64,000 nt of DNA from NCBI RefSeq assembly GCF_007713735.2, contig NZ_VMNW02000029.1, forward strand, positions 20,586-84,585, in the 5' to 3' direction. Position 1 is the stretch's first letter. Each line of letters starts with the position of its first letter. This document shows positions 1 through 7,592 of this stretch, one piece after another. Both the position numbers and the translations under genes were made by a program. The notes under the pieces are model-generated. The model searched no databases and was not told the origin of the DNA. It saw only the letters and a program-made list of their open reading frames with translations. The stretch comes from Amycolatopsis acidicola. GTDB taxonomy: Bacteria > Actinomycetota > Actinomycetes > Mycobacteriales > Pseudonocardiaceae.

Positions 1-834
1 AGGAGACTCCTCAGGTCTCGTCGCACCGCCGCACGTCGACATGCAGGCACTGCAGCAACGCGGCCAAGCCCCGGTTCGGGCTGGTGCGTCGAAACCGAAG
101 TCAGCCGGTGCGGGTCAAACCCAGCAGGCCGCCTCCTCGGGCGGAACGACCGCTACGCAAGCGGGCGGAATTCCGGCAGGCTGTTTCCTCGGCGGCTTCG
201 GTTTCAGCGGAGCTCCCGGTGGCCGCATGGGTGGCAGCGCGTTCGGAATGCGGTGCATCCCACCGGTCCCAGCCGACAACGCGCCGCCTCCTGCGAACGC
301 TCCGGCCGCTGCTCCCCTGCCGACACCGGCCGAACTGGCGGCGCAAGCATTCGAGCAACTGCAGCTGCCGCTGCCGGTTCCCCGCCACTCCCCCGATGTC
401 CACCTGCCCAACGGCCAGGACGCGACGATCGTCGGTGAGAACACCTGGATCTGGACCGACCGAGGTGCGTGGAAGCCAGCGGTGCAGCGGGTTCAAGTCG
501 GACCGGTCTGGGCAGAAGTGACCGCGACACCGGTCGGGATGACATTCAACTCCGGCACCGGTGGCTCGGCGTCCTGTTCCGGCCCGGGAACACCATACGA
601 CCGCTCGTTCGGACTGCACGCCGCGAGCCCCGACTGCGGCTTCCGCTACACCCGTTCCTCGGTGGGACAGCCGAACGACCAGACCACCGCGGAGTGGGCC
701 ATCCAGTGGTCGGTGAGCTGGGTCGGCTCGGACGGAACCGCCGATGTCGGTGGCGTTTCCCACAGATGCTTTCCCGGGCAAGAGCCACGTTCGCCGTCGC
801 CGAGGTCCAGGCGTTGCGCGCGAATCAAGAATGA
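1..834 (+). pseudogene. frameshifted exported-type protein, 5' end outside window
   Basis: One frame is open from the window edge to about 750 and shows protein-like sequence: a Gly/Ala/Pro-rich start, a 'PTPAELAAQAFEQLQLPLP' segment and a Trp-rich core (ENTWIWTDRGAWKP, EWAIQWSVSWVGSDG). The natural-looking C-terminus (RATFAVAEVQALRANQE, stop 832-834) is in the -1 frame, so a base appears lost around 745-770 near 'gtttccc'. I recall actinobacterial proteins with this Trp-rich core and a similar '...VAEVQAL' end beside Tad/SAF genes, but cannot name a function. If the shift is real the gene is inactive; a sequencing error is equally possible. The next gene starts 62 bases downstream. Confidence 0.55.
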
Positions 835-895
835 CCCAACCGCATTCCGCGGAGACAACGAACCGAAATTCCTGAAATGGGGAGGAGTTACCCCA

Positions 896-1594
896 GTGGG
901 TACCGCTGTGTCTTTTTCCCGTCCGTCCCAACCTGTTGGCAACGACTCGATCACGACCGAACACCCCGAGGACAGCGATGGTCCGCGGGTGCCGCGACGG
1001 CGGCGCTGGTGGCTCCTGGGCGCTGCGGCCGTGCTGACCGCTGTGGTCGCATTCGGCAACTACGCGCTGATCACGGGACAAGACGACCGCATCGACGTGC
1101 TGGTGCTGGCCCGGAACGTGGGCTGGGGCCAGTCGATCAGCGATGACGATCTCGGGGTAGCGAAGGCCGTCCCCGATCAACCTCTGGCTTCCGTCGCGGT
1201 GGCCGACCGGTCCGAGGTCGTCGGGAAGGTCGCACGCTCGGCCTTACCGGCGGGCACGGTATTGGCGCGCAGCCAGCTGTCCGCCCAGCCCGTTCCGGGG
1301 CTCGGCGAGCGGTTGATCGGGCTGCCGGTGAAGCCGGGACACCTACCTGCGCGCGGGTTGTCGCCCGGCGATCTGGTCCAGGTCAGCCCAGTCTCCAGCA
1401 GCACCGGGACCGACGCCGGTCAAGCCTCCGCGTCCACCGCGAGCCCCTTCCGCGCACGAGTAGTGGACGTCGGCCCGCCGGATTCGAGCGGCGCGGTCAC
1501 CGTCGACGTCGTCGTCGGTACGGACGTCGCCCAGGCCGCGACCAGCGCGGCTGCAGGTCAGGTCGTCATGGTCCAGCTCGGGCCTGGCGCTTAG
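896..1594 (+). CDS. SAF-domain pilus assembly protein, CpaB/RcpC-like
   Basis: A 232-residue protein. GTG at 896 is chosen because GGAGGAG lies 8 bases upstream; the frame is open further upstream but there encodes the preceding gene. It has a basic segment (PRRRRWW), one membrane helix (about residues 37-60) and an extracytoplasmic SAF domain (about 66-140, 'DVLVLARNVGWGQSISDDDLGVAKAVPD'-like, two stretches), then a beta-rich tail. CpaB/RcpC proteins bridge the cell envelope in Tad pilus systems. It is first in a run with the TadZ- and TadA-like ATPases, 22 bases before the next start, so co-transcription is likely. Family assignment is from the SAF pattern and context. Confidence 0.75.
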   Translation: MGTAVSFSRPSQPVGNDSITTEHPEDSDGPRVPRRRRWWLLGAAAVLTAVVAFGNYALITGQDDRIDVLVLARNVGWGQSISDDDLGVAKAVPDQPLASVAVADRSEVVGKVARSALPAGTVLARSQLSAQPVPGLGERLIGLPVKPGHLPARGLSPGDLVQVSPVSSSTGTDAGQASASTASPFRARVVDVGPPDSSGAVTVDVVVGTDVAQAATSAAAGQVVMVQLGPGA

Positions 1595-1616
1595 GAAGGC
1601 GGTGAGGGCGTTGGCA

Positions 1617-2444
1617 ATGATCACGATCGTCTCGGGCAAGGGATCGCCCGGCGCGACCACGACCTTGGCTGCGCTGGCGGCCGGTTGGCCCGCGCCGGTG
1701 CTCCTGGCGGACTGCGACCCCGCCGGTGGCGACCTGGCTACGGGGTGGCTGGGCCAGTGGATCGTGGATGGCGCGATCCGCTCGGACATCGGCGTCCTGT
1801 CGCATGCCACCGCGACCCGGCACGCGACGTCCGGCGATCCGGGAACGTTGGCCGAGCACGTGCAGGCGGCACCTCCGGCGCGGCACGTCGGGCTGGTCGC
1901 GGGCTTGAATACGCCGGGCCAGCACGCCGCGGTCGGCAGTCCGGGTTGGACTCGTCTGACCGTGGCGCTGGCCGCCTTTGAGACCGCGCAAGGGTTCCCG
2001 GCTGACGCGCTGGTTGACGTCGGCCGATATGGCCCGCTGACACCGTGGCCTCTCCTGCTCGCCGCGGACCTTGTGTTGGTCGCGGTACGCCCGACGCAGC
2101 GACACGTGCTGGCCGCCCGCTCGATGCTGACCGAACTGGGAGAGCGGATCGCACCGGATCGTTTGGGGTTGGCCGTCTGCGCCTCGACTTCGGCGGCCAC
2201 GCGGGAAGTTCGTGCGGCCCTGGGCCGGGAAATCGCGATCGAAATGCCGACGGACGCACGGGGCGCAGCGGTGTTCTCGGACGGCCTGGACGCGGGCGCA
2301 CTCCCCCGCCGGTCACCGCTGTTGCGGTCCGCGCGCCGGGCGGCACGCCGCCTGCACGGGACCTACCACACCTACACGCCCGCTGAACTTCGTGCGCCCG
2401 CTCCGCCGACGTTGGCGAGCCTGATCGGTGGAGGTTCACGATGA
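1617..2444 (+). CDS. TadZ/CpaE-like P-loop protein with degenerate Walker A
   Basis: A 275-residue MinD/ParA-superfamily protein. It opens with 'MITIVSGKGSPGATTTLAALAAGW'-type sequence (shown in part): the loop GKGSPGATT lacks the usual GKT lysine-threonine pair, as in atypical CpaE/TadZ proteins that place the pilus machine rather than segregate DNA. 'LLADCDPAGGDLA' (about 32-44) is the switch I-like Asp motif. ATG 1617 is preferred, with GTGAGG nine bases upstream; GTG at 1602 in the same frame adds five residues and cannot be excluded. The stop overlaps the TadA start (ATGA), implying translational coupling. Likely role: polar placement of the Tad secretion ATPase. Confidence 0.75.
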   Translation: MITIVSGKGSPGATTTLAALAAGWPAPVLLADCDPAGGDLATGWLGQWIVDGAIRSDIGVLSHATATRHATSGDPGTLAEHVQAAPPARHVGLVAGLNTPGQHAAVGSPGWTRLTVALAAFETAQGFPADALVDVGRYGPLTPWPLLLAADLVLVAVRPTQRHVLAARSMLTELGERIAPDRLGLAVCASTSAATREVRAALGREIAIEMPTDARGAAVFSDGLDAGALPRRSPLLRSARRAARRLHGTYHTYTPAELRAPAPPTLASLIGGGSR

Positions 2445-3868
2445 CGTTGCCACACAACGGTTATTCGCTGCCAAACGGCCACACCGCCTTCCCGAAGGAG
2501 GCTCGGCTCGATCCACAGACGGTCCGCGAGATTCGGGAGTCGGTCGCGGCCCGGTTGGAGCGAGTAGCTGCCGGCGAGACCCATCTCGACACTCCCTTAT
2601 CGGCCGAAGAACAACAGGCACGGACCCGCGCATACGTGGCCGAGGAAGTCGCGGCCTGGGTGCAACGCCGCGCCACAGCGGGCCAAGTACCCCTGCCCGT
2701 AGAGGAAGAACGCCGACTGACGCGGGCAGTGGTCGCCGCCCTGTCCGGGCTGGGCACGCTCGAGGAACTCTTGGACCGCCAGGACGTCGAGAACATCCAC
2801 GTGCACGGCTGCGACAACGTGTTGCTGGAGTTGGCCGACGGATCGATCGAACAGTGGCCGCATCCGGTTGCGGACACCGACGCCGAGCTGGTCGAGATGC
2901 TCGCCGCCATGTTCGCCCGACAGGGCCAAACCTCGCGCGAGTTCAACGCCGGCCGCCCGCTCGGCAACCTCCGCATCGGCGCCGGCGGACCGTTGGGCGC
3001 CCGGGTAGCAGCCGTGATCGAGGTCAGCAACCGGCCGCGGGTAGCGATCCGGCGCCACCGTCTGGTCGATGTCGGCCTCGACGCCCTCGTCGCCAACGGC
3101 ACCCTCGATCCGCTGCTCGCGACATTTCTCGCGTCGGCGGTACGGGCTGGCTGCAACATGATCGTCTCTGGTGGACCGGCCGCCGGGAAAACCACCTTGC
3201 TGCGCGCGTTGTGTGCCGAGATTCCAGCCTCCGAGCACGTGGTCACGGTGGAAGAGGAGTACGAGCTCGGCCTGCACATCGGCTCGCGCCAACTTGTCAC
3301 CCCGCTCGAAGCACGTCCGGCGAACTCCGAGGGAATCGGGGAAATCTCGTTGGACGACCTTCTCAAGCAGACGCTGCGGCACTCGCCGAGCCGGGTCATC
3401 GTCGGTGAAGTCCGGGCCGGTGAAGTCACCGCGATGCTTCGTGCGTTGGGAAACGGAGCTGCGGGCGGCATGTGCACCCTGCACGCCACCAGCGCCTCGG
3501 CAGTGTTCGACCGGATCGGCGCGCTGGGACAGCTCGCCGATCCGCCGCTGCCGATCGAGGCAGCCCACCAGTGGACGGCTTCGGCGATCGATCTCGTCGT
3601 GCACGTCGCTCGCGCTGATCACGAGGATCCTCGCGGACGACGTCGCGAGCGGTTCGTCTCGGAAGTGATCGAGGTCGGGCCGGTCGGCGATTCCGGCCGC
3701 CCGGACACGACGCGGATCTTCGCCCCACGCCCAGTCGACGGCCGCGCGATTCCGGGCTACGCGCCGAGTCGGGATCTCCTGGATCGCTTGGAGCGACAGG
3801 GATTCGATCGTTCGCAGCTCAGCACTCCACTCGCGAGCGCCGGCTTCTCGAACGGAGCGAGGCGATGA
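2441..3868 (+). CDS. tadA: TadA/CpaF-type pilus assembly ATPase
   Basis: A 475-residue type II/IV secretion ATPase. Visible motifs: Walker A GGPAAGKTT (about 244-252), an Asp-box-like EEEYELGL (271-278), Walker B RVIVGEVR (318-325) and the His box CTLHA (345-349). The N-terminal 110 residues are helical and precede the CpaF-type N2 domain. It powers pilin polymerisation or secretion at the cytoplasmic face of the membrane, working with the two TadB/TadC-like proteins that follow. It overlaps the upstream and downstream genes by four bases each (ATGA), so the operon is tightly coupled. Length and motifs are normal for the family. Confidence 0.9.
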   Translation: MTLPHNGYSLPNGHTAFPKEARLDPQTVREIRESVAARLERVAAGETHLDTPLSAEEQQARTRAYVAEEVAAWVQRRATAGQVPLPVEEERRLTRAVVAALSGLGTLEELLDRQDVENIHVHGCDNVLLELADGSIEQWPHPVADTDAELVEMLAAMFARQGQTSREFNAGRPLGNLRIGAGGPLGARVAAVIEVSNRPRVAIRRHRLVDVGLDALVANGTLDPLLATFLASAVRAGCNMIVSGGPAAGKTTLLRALCAEIPASEHVVTVEEEYELGLHIGSRQLVTPLEARPANSEGIGEISLDDLLKQTLRHSPSRVIVGEVRAGEVTAMLRALGNGAAGGMCTLHATSASAVFDRIGALGQLADPPLPIEAAHQWTASAIDLVVHVARADHEDPRGRRRERFVSEVIEVGPVGDSGRPDTTRIFAPRPVDGRAIPGYAPSRDLLDRLERQGFDRSQLSTPLASAGFSNGARR

Positions 3869-4767
3869 CGAGCGTGTGGCCGAGTGCACTCGGCGTTGCT
3901 GCGGTGCTGGCAGTCTTCTGCGCCGTCGCAGCGTTCCTCTCGCCTGGACCGGCTGTTCATCGGCCCCCGGCAGGCTGGCGGCACATCGTCCGCCAGATTC
4001 GCTGGCGCCGGGTTCTTGCTGCGCTCGCGGCGGGCGTGATCGTGTGGTGGGGCACCGGGTGGCCGGTTGCCGCATTCCTCGCCGTGGCCACGGTCGTAAC
4101 CGTGCCGATCTTGATCCACGGAGACGACGCGCGGCGGGTTATCGCGCGGCTGGATGCGCTGGCGAGCTGGGTGAGGCGACTGGCCGACATCTTGGCGTCC
4201 GGCGCGGGCGGCTTGGAGCAGGCAATCTCCCGTTCGGCCCGCACCGCGCCCGAGGCGCTGGCGACCGAGATCGAGACGTTGTCGGTGCGCCTGCGCACCC
4301 GCGGCCTCGAGCCTGCCCTGCGCGCGTTCGCGGAGGACGTGGCCGACGAAGCCGCCGACGAGGTAGTCCTCGCGCTCATCCTTCGCGCCCGCGCAGGCGG
4401 ACGCGGTCTGGTCGACATCCTCGACGCCAAGGCAACCGCGCTGGAACGCGAAGTGGGCGCGCGCCGCGACATCGAGGCCGACCGTGCGAAACCGCGCACG
4501 GACGTCCGGGCCATCCTCGGCATCACGGTGCTGTTGCTGGCCGGCCTGCTGTTCTTCGCCCACGAATTCCTCACCCCGTTCGACAGCCTGCTCGGCCAAC
4601 TCGTCCTGGCCGGGGTCGGCGGTCTGCTGGGTGCGGCCGGGTGGTGGATGCACCTGCTGATCCGATCTCGCCGACCTGCTCGGCTGCTCGGCGAGGCGTC
4701 GCGCGTTCCCGCCGCAACACCGCGGCCGAAGTCGTTCTCTCGTCTCACTGCGGGGGTGGAGCAATGA
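3865..4767 (+). CDS. TadB-like inner-membrane platform protein (T2SSF)
   Basis: A 300-residue membrane protein with helices near the N-terminus (about 7-26 and 48-82), a cytoplasmic T2SSF domain rich in Ala/Arg/Glu ('LASGAGGLEQAISRSARTAP', 'ALILRARAGGRGLVDIL') and two C-terminal helices (about 212-232, 243-264). This is the TadB layout: the platform on which the TadA ATPase acts. ATG 3865 overlaps the tadA stop by four bases, and the stop overlaps the next start in the same way. Assignment as TadB rather than TadC follows gene order and is interchangeable on sequence alone. Confidence 0.82.
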   Translation: MTSVWPSALGVAAVLAVFCAVAAFLSPGPAVHRPPAGWRHIVRQIRWRRVLAALAAGVIVWWGTGWPVAAFLAVATVVTVPILIHGDDARRVIARLDALASWVRRLADILASGAGGLEQAISRSARTAPEALATEIETLSVRLRTRGLEPALRAFAEDVADEAADEVVLALILRARAGGRGLVDILDAKATALEREVGARRDIEADRAKPRTDVRAILGITVLLLAGLLFFAHEFLTPFDSLLGQLVLAGVGGLLGAAGWWMHLLIRSRRPARLLGEASRVPAATPRPKSFSRLTAGVEQ

Positions 4768-5657
4768 ATCCCACGGTTTTGCTTGGAGCGTTGGGCGGGC
4801 TGGCTCTGGTCTGCCTGATTCTGGCGCTGGTGCGACCGGCTCCGGTCAACGTCGCTGCCGCCGTCGCAGCGTTGGATGACCGTATCAACCGGCAACTCGA
4901 CGCCGCTTCACCGCGGGGCCGCTGGTCGACGCGGGTGCACCACCTGGCCAGGTACTCGGCGCGGTCGTCGAACCGCTGGTGGGGCATCCCCGCAGCTGAT
5001 CTCGACGTGCTCGATCAGACCGCCGAACGCTACGTCGCCCGGCGCCTGATCTGGGCCGGTGGCGCCATGATCGTCGCCGGAGCGCTCGTGGGGTTGGCGT
5101 GGTTTGGCGGCGTTGCGTTCTCCGGCACGATCGTCGCACTCGTGCTGGTGGTCGCGGCCGCAGTCGGATCGGCCGTGCCGGTCCTGGCTGTGCACGAGGA
5201 CGCCACGCGAGCCCGCGAGGAATTCCGCCGGGCGACTGCGGCGTATCTCGACCTGGTGGCACAGGAACGTGCCACCGGCCGTGCGCCTAGCCAAGCCCTG
5301 GGCGAAGCCGCCGACATCGGCGACTCGTGGGTGTTCGCGCGAATCAACCGCACCCTCGGCCGGGCGATGCGCGCCGGGCACACCCCGTGGGAAGCCTTGT
5401 CCCGTCTGGGAAAGCGGATGGGCGTACTCGAACTGGCGGACCTGGCCGACATCCTCGCCGCCGCCGCCGATGGTGCGGCCATCTACACCACGCTGATCGC
5501 CAAGGCCAGCGCATTACGCGCCGCCGCGCTGGCCGCGGAGAAGGCCGACGCGAACTCCCGCTCCCAACGCCTGGCCCTTCCCGTAGCGCTGCTGCTGGTC
5601 GCGTTCCTCCTGCTGGTGATGTACCCGGCGATGATCCGGCTGATGACCGGCGGCTGA
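4764..5657 (+). CDS. TadC-like inner-membrane platform protein (T2SSF)
   Basis: A 297-residue protein: an N-terminal helix (about 4-24), a helical pair near 94-140, a T2SSF domain ('ERATGRAPSQALGEAADIG', 'MRAGHTPWEALSRLGKRMG', 'ADILAAAADGAAIYTTL') and a C-terminal helix near 270-290 ending 'MYPAMIRLMTGG'. ATG 4764 shares ATGA with the previous stop; the long open frame upstream is the shadow of the preceding gene. It would form the second half of the Tad inner-membrane platform. Confidence 0.82.
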   Translation: MNPTVLLGALGGLALVCLILALVRPAPVNVAAAVAALDDRINRQLDAASPRGRWSTRVHHLARYSARSSNRWWGIPAADLDVLDQTAERYVARRLIWAGGAMIVAGALVGLAWFGGVAFSGTIVALVLVVAAAVGSAVPVLAVHEDATRAREEFRRATAAYLDLVAQERATGRAPSQALGEAADIGDSWVFARINRTLGRAMRAGHTPWEALSRLGKRMGVLELADLADILAAAADGAAIYTTLIAKASALRAAALAAEKADANSRSQRLALPVALLLVAFLLLVMYPAMIRLMTGG

Positions 5658-5693
5658 ACAGCAGATCTTCGTGTCAAGCAAAGGAGTAAAACA

Positions 5694-5927
5694 ATGATGA
5701 TCACAGCTCGTTACCGCGTCGCGCAGCTCAGGCTCGCCCTGACCGGCATGGCGATGATTCTGATCGCCAGCGCGCAAAACCAGTACGAACGAGCCCGCGC
5801 GTCCGGCGACCGCGGGTCGGAGTCCGTGGAGAAGGCCGTGCTGGTCGCTATCGGTCTGGCCGTCGCAGTCGGGCTCGGCTTCGCCATCCGCGCTGCCGTG
5901 CAGAACTACCAGAGCCAGATCCAGTGA
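5694..5927 (+). CDS. small Flp-like pilin candidate
   Basis: A 77-residue protein with AGGAG eight bases before ATG 5694. The first 40 residues are amphipathic and basic; after 'SGDRGSESVEKAVL' comes a hydrophobic helix (about 46-66) and a short polar end 'NYQSQIQ'. A charged segment with Glu just ahead of a single hydrophobic helix, in a Tad operon directly after the platform genes, matches Flp-type major pilins, though a canonical G/XXXXEY prepilin cleavage site is not obvious. It could instead be a minor subunit. Being small and the only such protein in the operon, it is the best major-pilin candidate. Confidence 0.55.
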   Translation: MMITARYRVAQLRLALTGMAMILIASAQNQYERARASGDRGSESVEKAVLVAIGLAVAVGLGFAIRAAVQNYQSQIQ

Positions 5928-5951
5928 CCTGACAAGGAAGTTGGGACGAAG

Positions 5952-6332
5952 ATGCCAACCACCGACGAAATCGAACGTCGCGTCGAACAAGCCGATGCCG
6001 CCAGAAGCGCGCGGAGGTCCGCCGCAGCACAGCAGATCGGCGAACTCGCAGCACGTCGCGCAACGATCGCAGACCAGCTCCGCAAACTGGAACAGGAACT
6101 CGGCGACGTGCTCGCGGAATCCAGCGACGTCATCGAAATCAGCGAGCTGGCCACCTTCACCGACGTCCCCGCCGCCGAGCTGACCCGCTGGCTCCACGAC
6201 CGGAAATCCAACCGCGGCAGGCGAAAGAAGTCCGCTGCGGGCTCGGCGAACATCAAGCGCCGGAAACCGGCTCCCGCGCCACAGGAGCCTGCTGTCCCGA
6301 TAGGCACTGTCACGCCCACCGGAGTGACGTGA
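5952..6332 (+). CDS. small coiled-coil protein in Tad operon, function unknown
   Basis: A 126-residue, soluble, highly charged protein. Residues 5-60 are a probable coiled coil (Ala/Arg/Glu/Gln-rich); 60-90 resembles a short HTH-like segment ('ISELATFTDVPAAELTRWLHDRKSN'-type, shown in part), followed by a Lys/Arg/Pro-rich tail. 'aaggaagttgggacgaag' precedes ATG 5952. I do not recognise the family. Its position between the pilin candidate and the TadE-like genes suggests a regulatory or assembly role for the pilus. Confidence 0.6.
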   Translation: MPTTDEIERRVEQADAARSARRSAAAQQIGELAARRATIADQLRKLEQELGDVLAESSDVIEISELATFTDVPAAELTRWLHDRKSNRGRRKKSAAGSANIKRRKPAPAPQEPAVPIGTVTPTGVT

Positions 6333-6757
6333 TGACGGCCCCCGTGTGGAAGCGATTGCGCGGTGACAGCGGGGCGGAAACCGTGGGCCTGGCCGTGCTC
6401 TTCCCGGTCGTGCTGGTCTTGATCCTTTCAATGGTGCAGGGCGGGCTCTGGTGGCACGCGCATGCCGTTGCAGCCCAAGCTGCTCAAGCCGGCGTGGATG
6501 CCGGTCGGCCTGTCGGCGCCACCAGCGACACGGCCTCCGAAGCCGCTCGCTCGTTCGCCGCACGGGCCGGGCGCGGCGTGCTCGCGGCACCTGAAGCCCA
6601 CGCGACCGCCACCGCGGACACCGTCCAGGTCACCGTTTCGGGAACCGCCGTCAGTCTCTTGCCTTTTCCTGGCTTGGAAATCCGTGTCGACGCGAACGCG
6701 CAAGCCACCAAGGAACGCTTCACCGTGCCCACCATCGACGCAGGAGCAAGCTCATGA
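6332..6757 (+). CDS. TadE-like pseudopilin
   Basis: A 141-residue protein with the TadE signature: a short basic start, 'GDSGAETVGLAVLFPVVLVLILSMVQ' (in part; Glu just before one hydrophobic helix at about 18-40), then a soluble domain. ATG 6332 overlaps the previous stop by one base (TGATG) with GGAG six bases upstream; an in-frame GTG three bases earlier is less likely. TadE-like proteins are minor pilins or pseudopilins cleaved by TadV-type peptidases; no such peptidase is in the window, so it may lie upstream or elsewhere. Confidence 0.75.
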   Translation: MTAPVWKRLRGDSGAETVGLAVLFPVVLVLILSMVQGGLWWHAHAVAAQAAQAGVDAGRPVGATSDTASEAARSFAARAGRGVLAAPEAHATATADTVQVTVSGTAVSLLPFPGLEIRVDANAQATKERFTVPTIDAGASS

Positions 6758-7182
6758 GCTGCGGGCGGTGCTGGGGTGACGCTGGGTCGGTCAGCGTCGA
6801 AGCCGCCGTGCTGGTACCTGCCGCGATCTTCGTCGGACTCCTGATCATCGCGGGCGCCCGGGTCAGCTCTGCGCAGCAAGCGGTCGACAACGCCGCCACC
6901 GCGGCCGCGCGAGCCGCTTCAATCGCCCGCACGCCAGCCGCGGCGGAGCTGGCCGGAACCCAGGTCGCCCGCGAACGGCTGGGGCGCGAGGGCATCACCT
7001 GCCAGGAATCCAACATCTCGGTCGACGCGAGCCAAATCGCCGTCGGCCGCGCAGGTCTCGTCCGGGCGGACGTGACGTGCCAAGTCGCGCTGAGCGATCT
7101 TGCCCTCCCCGTTCCCGGCGGAACACGAACGATCACCGCCACCTTCACCAGCCCCGCGGATCCGTATCGAGGCCTCCCATGA
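6754..7182 (+). CDS. TadE/TadF-like pseudopilin
   Basis: A 142-residue paralogue-like second pseudopilin: 'GDAGSVSVEAAVLVPAAIFVGLLIIAG' (in part, about 8-34) has the G-x-x-S-V-E pre-helix motif, followed by an Ala-rich helix and a soluble beta domain with two Cys residues. It starts at ATG 6754, overlapping the preceding stop by four bases, and its own stop overlaps the next start. Expected to be exported and cleaved together with its neighbours. Confidence 0.75.
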   Translation: MSCGRCWGDAGSVSVEAAVLVPAAIFVGLLIIAGARVSSAQQAVDNAATAAARAASIARTPAAAELAGTQVARERLGREGITCQESNISVDASQIAVGRAGLVRADVTCQVALSDLALPVPGGTRTITATFTSPADPYRGLP

Positions 7183-7592
7183 CAGCGAAGGAAACACCGC
7201 GGGATGCCGGATCGGTCACCATCATGATCGCCGTCCTGGTTCCCGCGCTGCTGCTCGTGCTGGGACTCATCGTTGACGGCTCGGCCAGGTTGCGGGCCAT
7301 CGCTCGCGCCGACGCGCTGGCCGCCGAAGCCGCCCGCGCGGCCAGCACCGCCGTGGATACGCGGAGTTCCACTGTCGGAGTCGACACCGCCTCCGCGGCT
7401 CGCACCGCAGCGGACTACCTAGCACGCGCCGGATATCCCGGCGACGTCCGCATTGTCGGCCCCCGCGCGGTGCGCGTGACGGTGACCGTCACCGAGCCCA
7501 CGCGCATCGGCCTACTCGGCAGCACCGCCCAATCCACCGGCACAGCTCTAGCCGAACTCGGCGTCGGCACCCGCGACGGTGGTCTGCCATGA
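7179..7592 (+). CDS. TadE/TadG-like pilus protein
   Basis: A 137-residue protein: 'RDAGSVTIMIAVLVPALLLVLGLIVDGSARL' (in part; helix about 12-32) followed by an Ala-rich segment and a beta domain. The sequence D-A-G-S-V-T before the helix and 'VDGSARLRAIARADALAAEAARAAS'-type helix match the N-terminal part of TadG-like proteins. ATG 7179 overlaps the previous stop (ATGA). The three consecutive TadE-like genes are a usual arrangement in actinobacterial Tad loci. Confidence 0.72.
   Translation: MTAKETPRDAGSVTIMIAVLVPALLLVLGLIVDGSARLRAIARADALAAEAARAASTAVDTRSSTVGVDTASAARTAADYLARAGYPGDVRIVGPRAVRVTVTVTEPTRIGLLGSTAQSTGTALAELGVGTRDGGLP

Noticed and set aside
740..775. Programmed ribosomal frameshift in the first gene
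   Set aside because: No slippery heptamer and no clear downstream structure; error or mutation is simpler.
101..1180. 359-codon minus-strand frame
   Set aside because: Arg/Gly-rich shadow of the plus-strand genes, typical of high-GC DNA; no ribosome site or motif.
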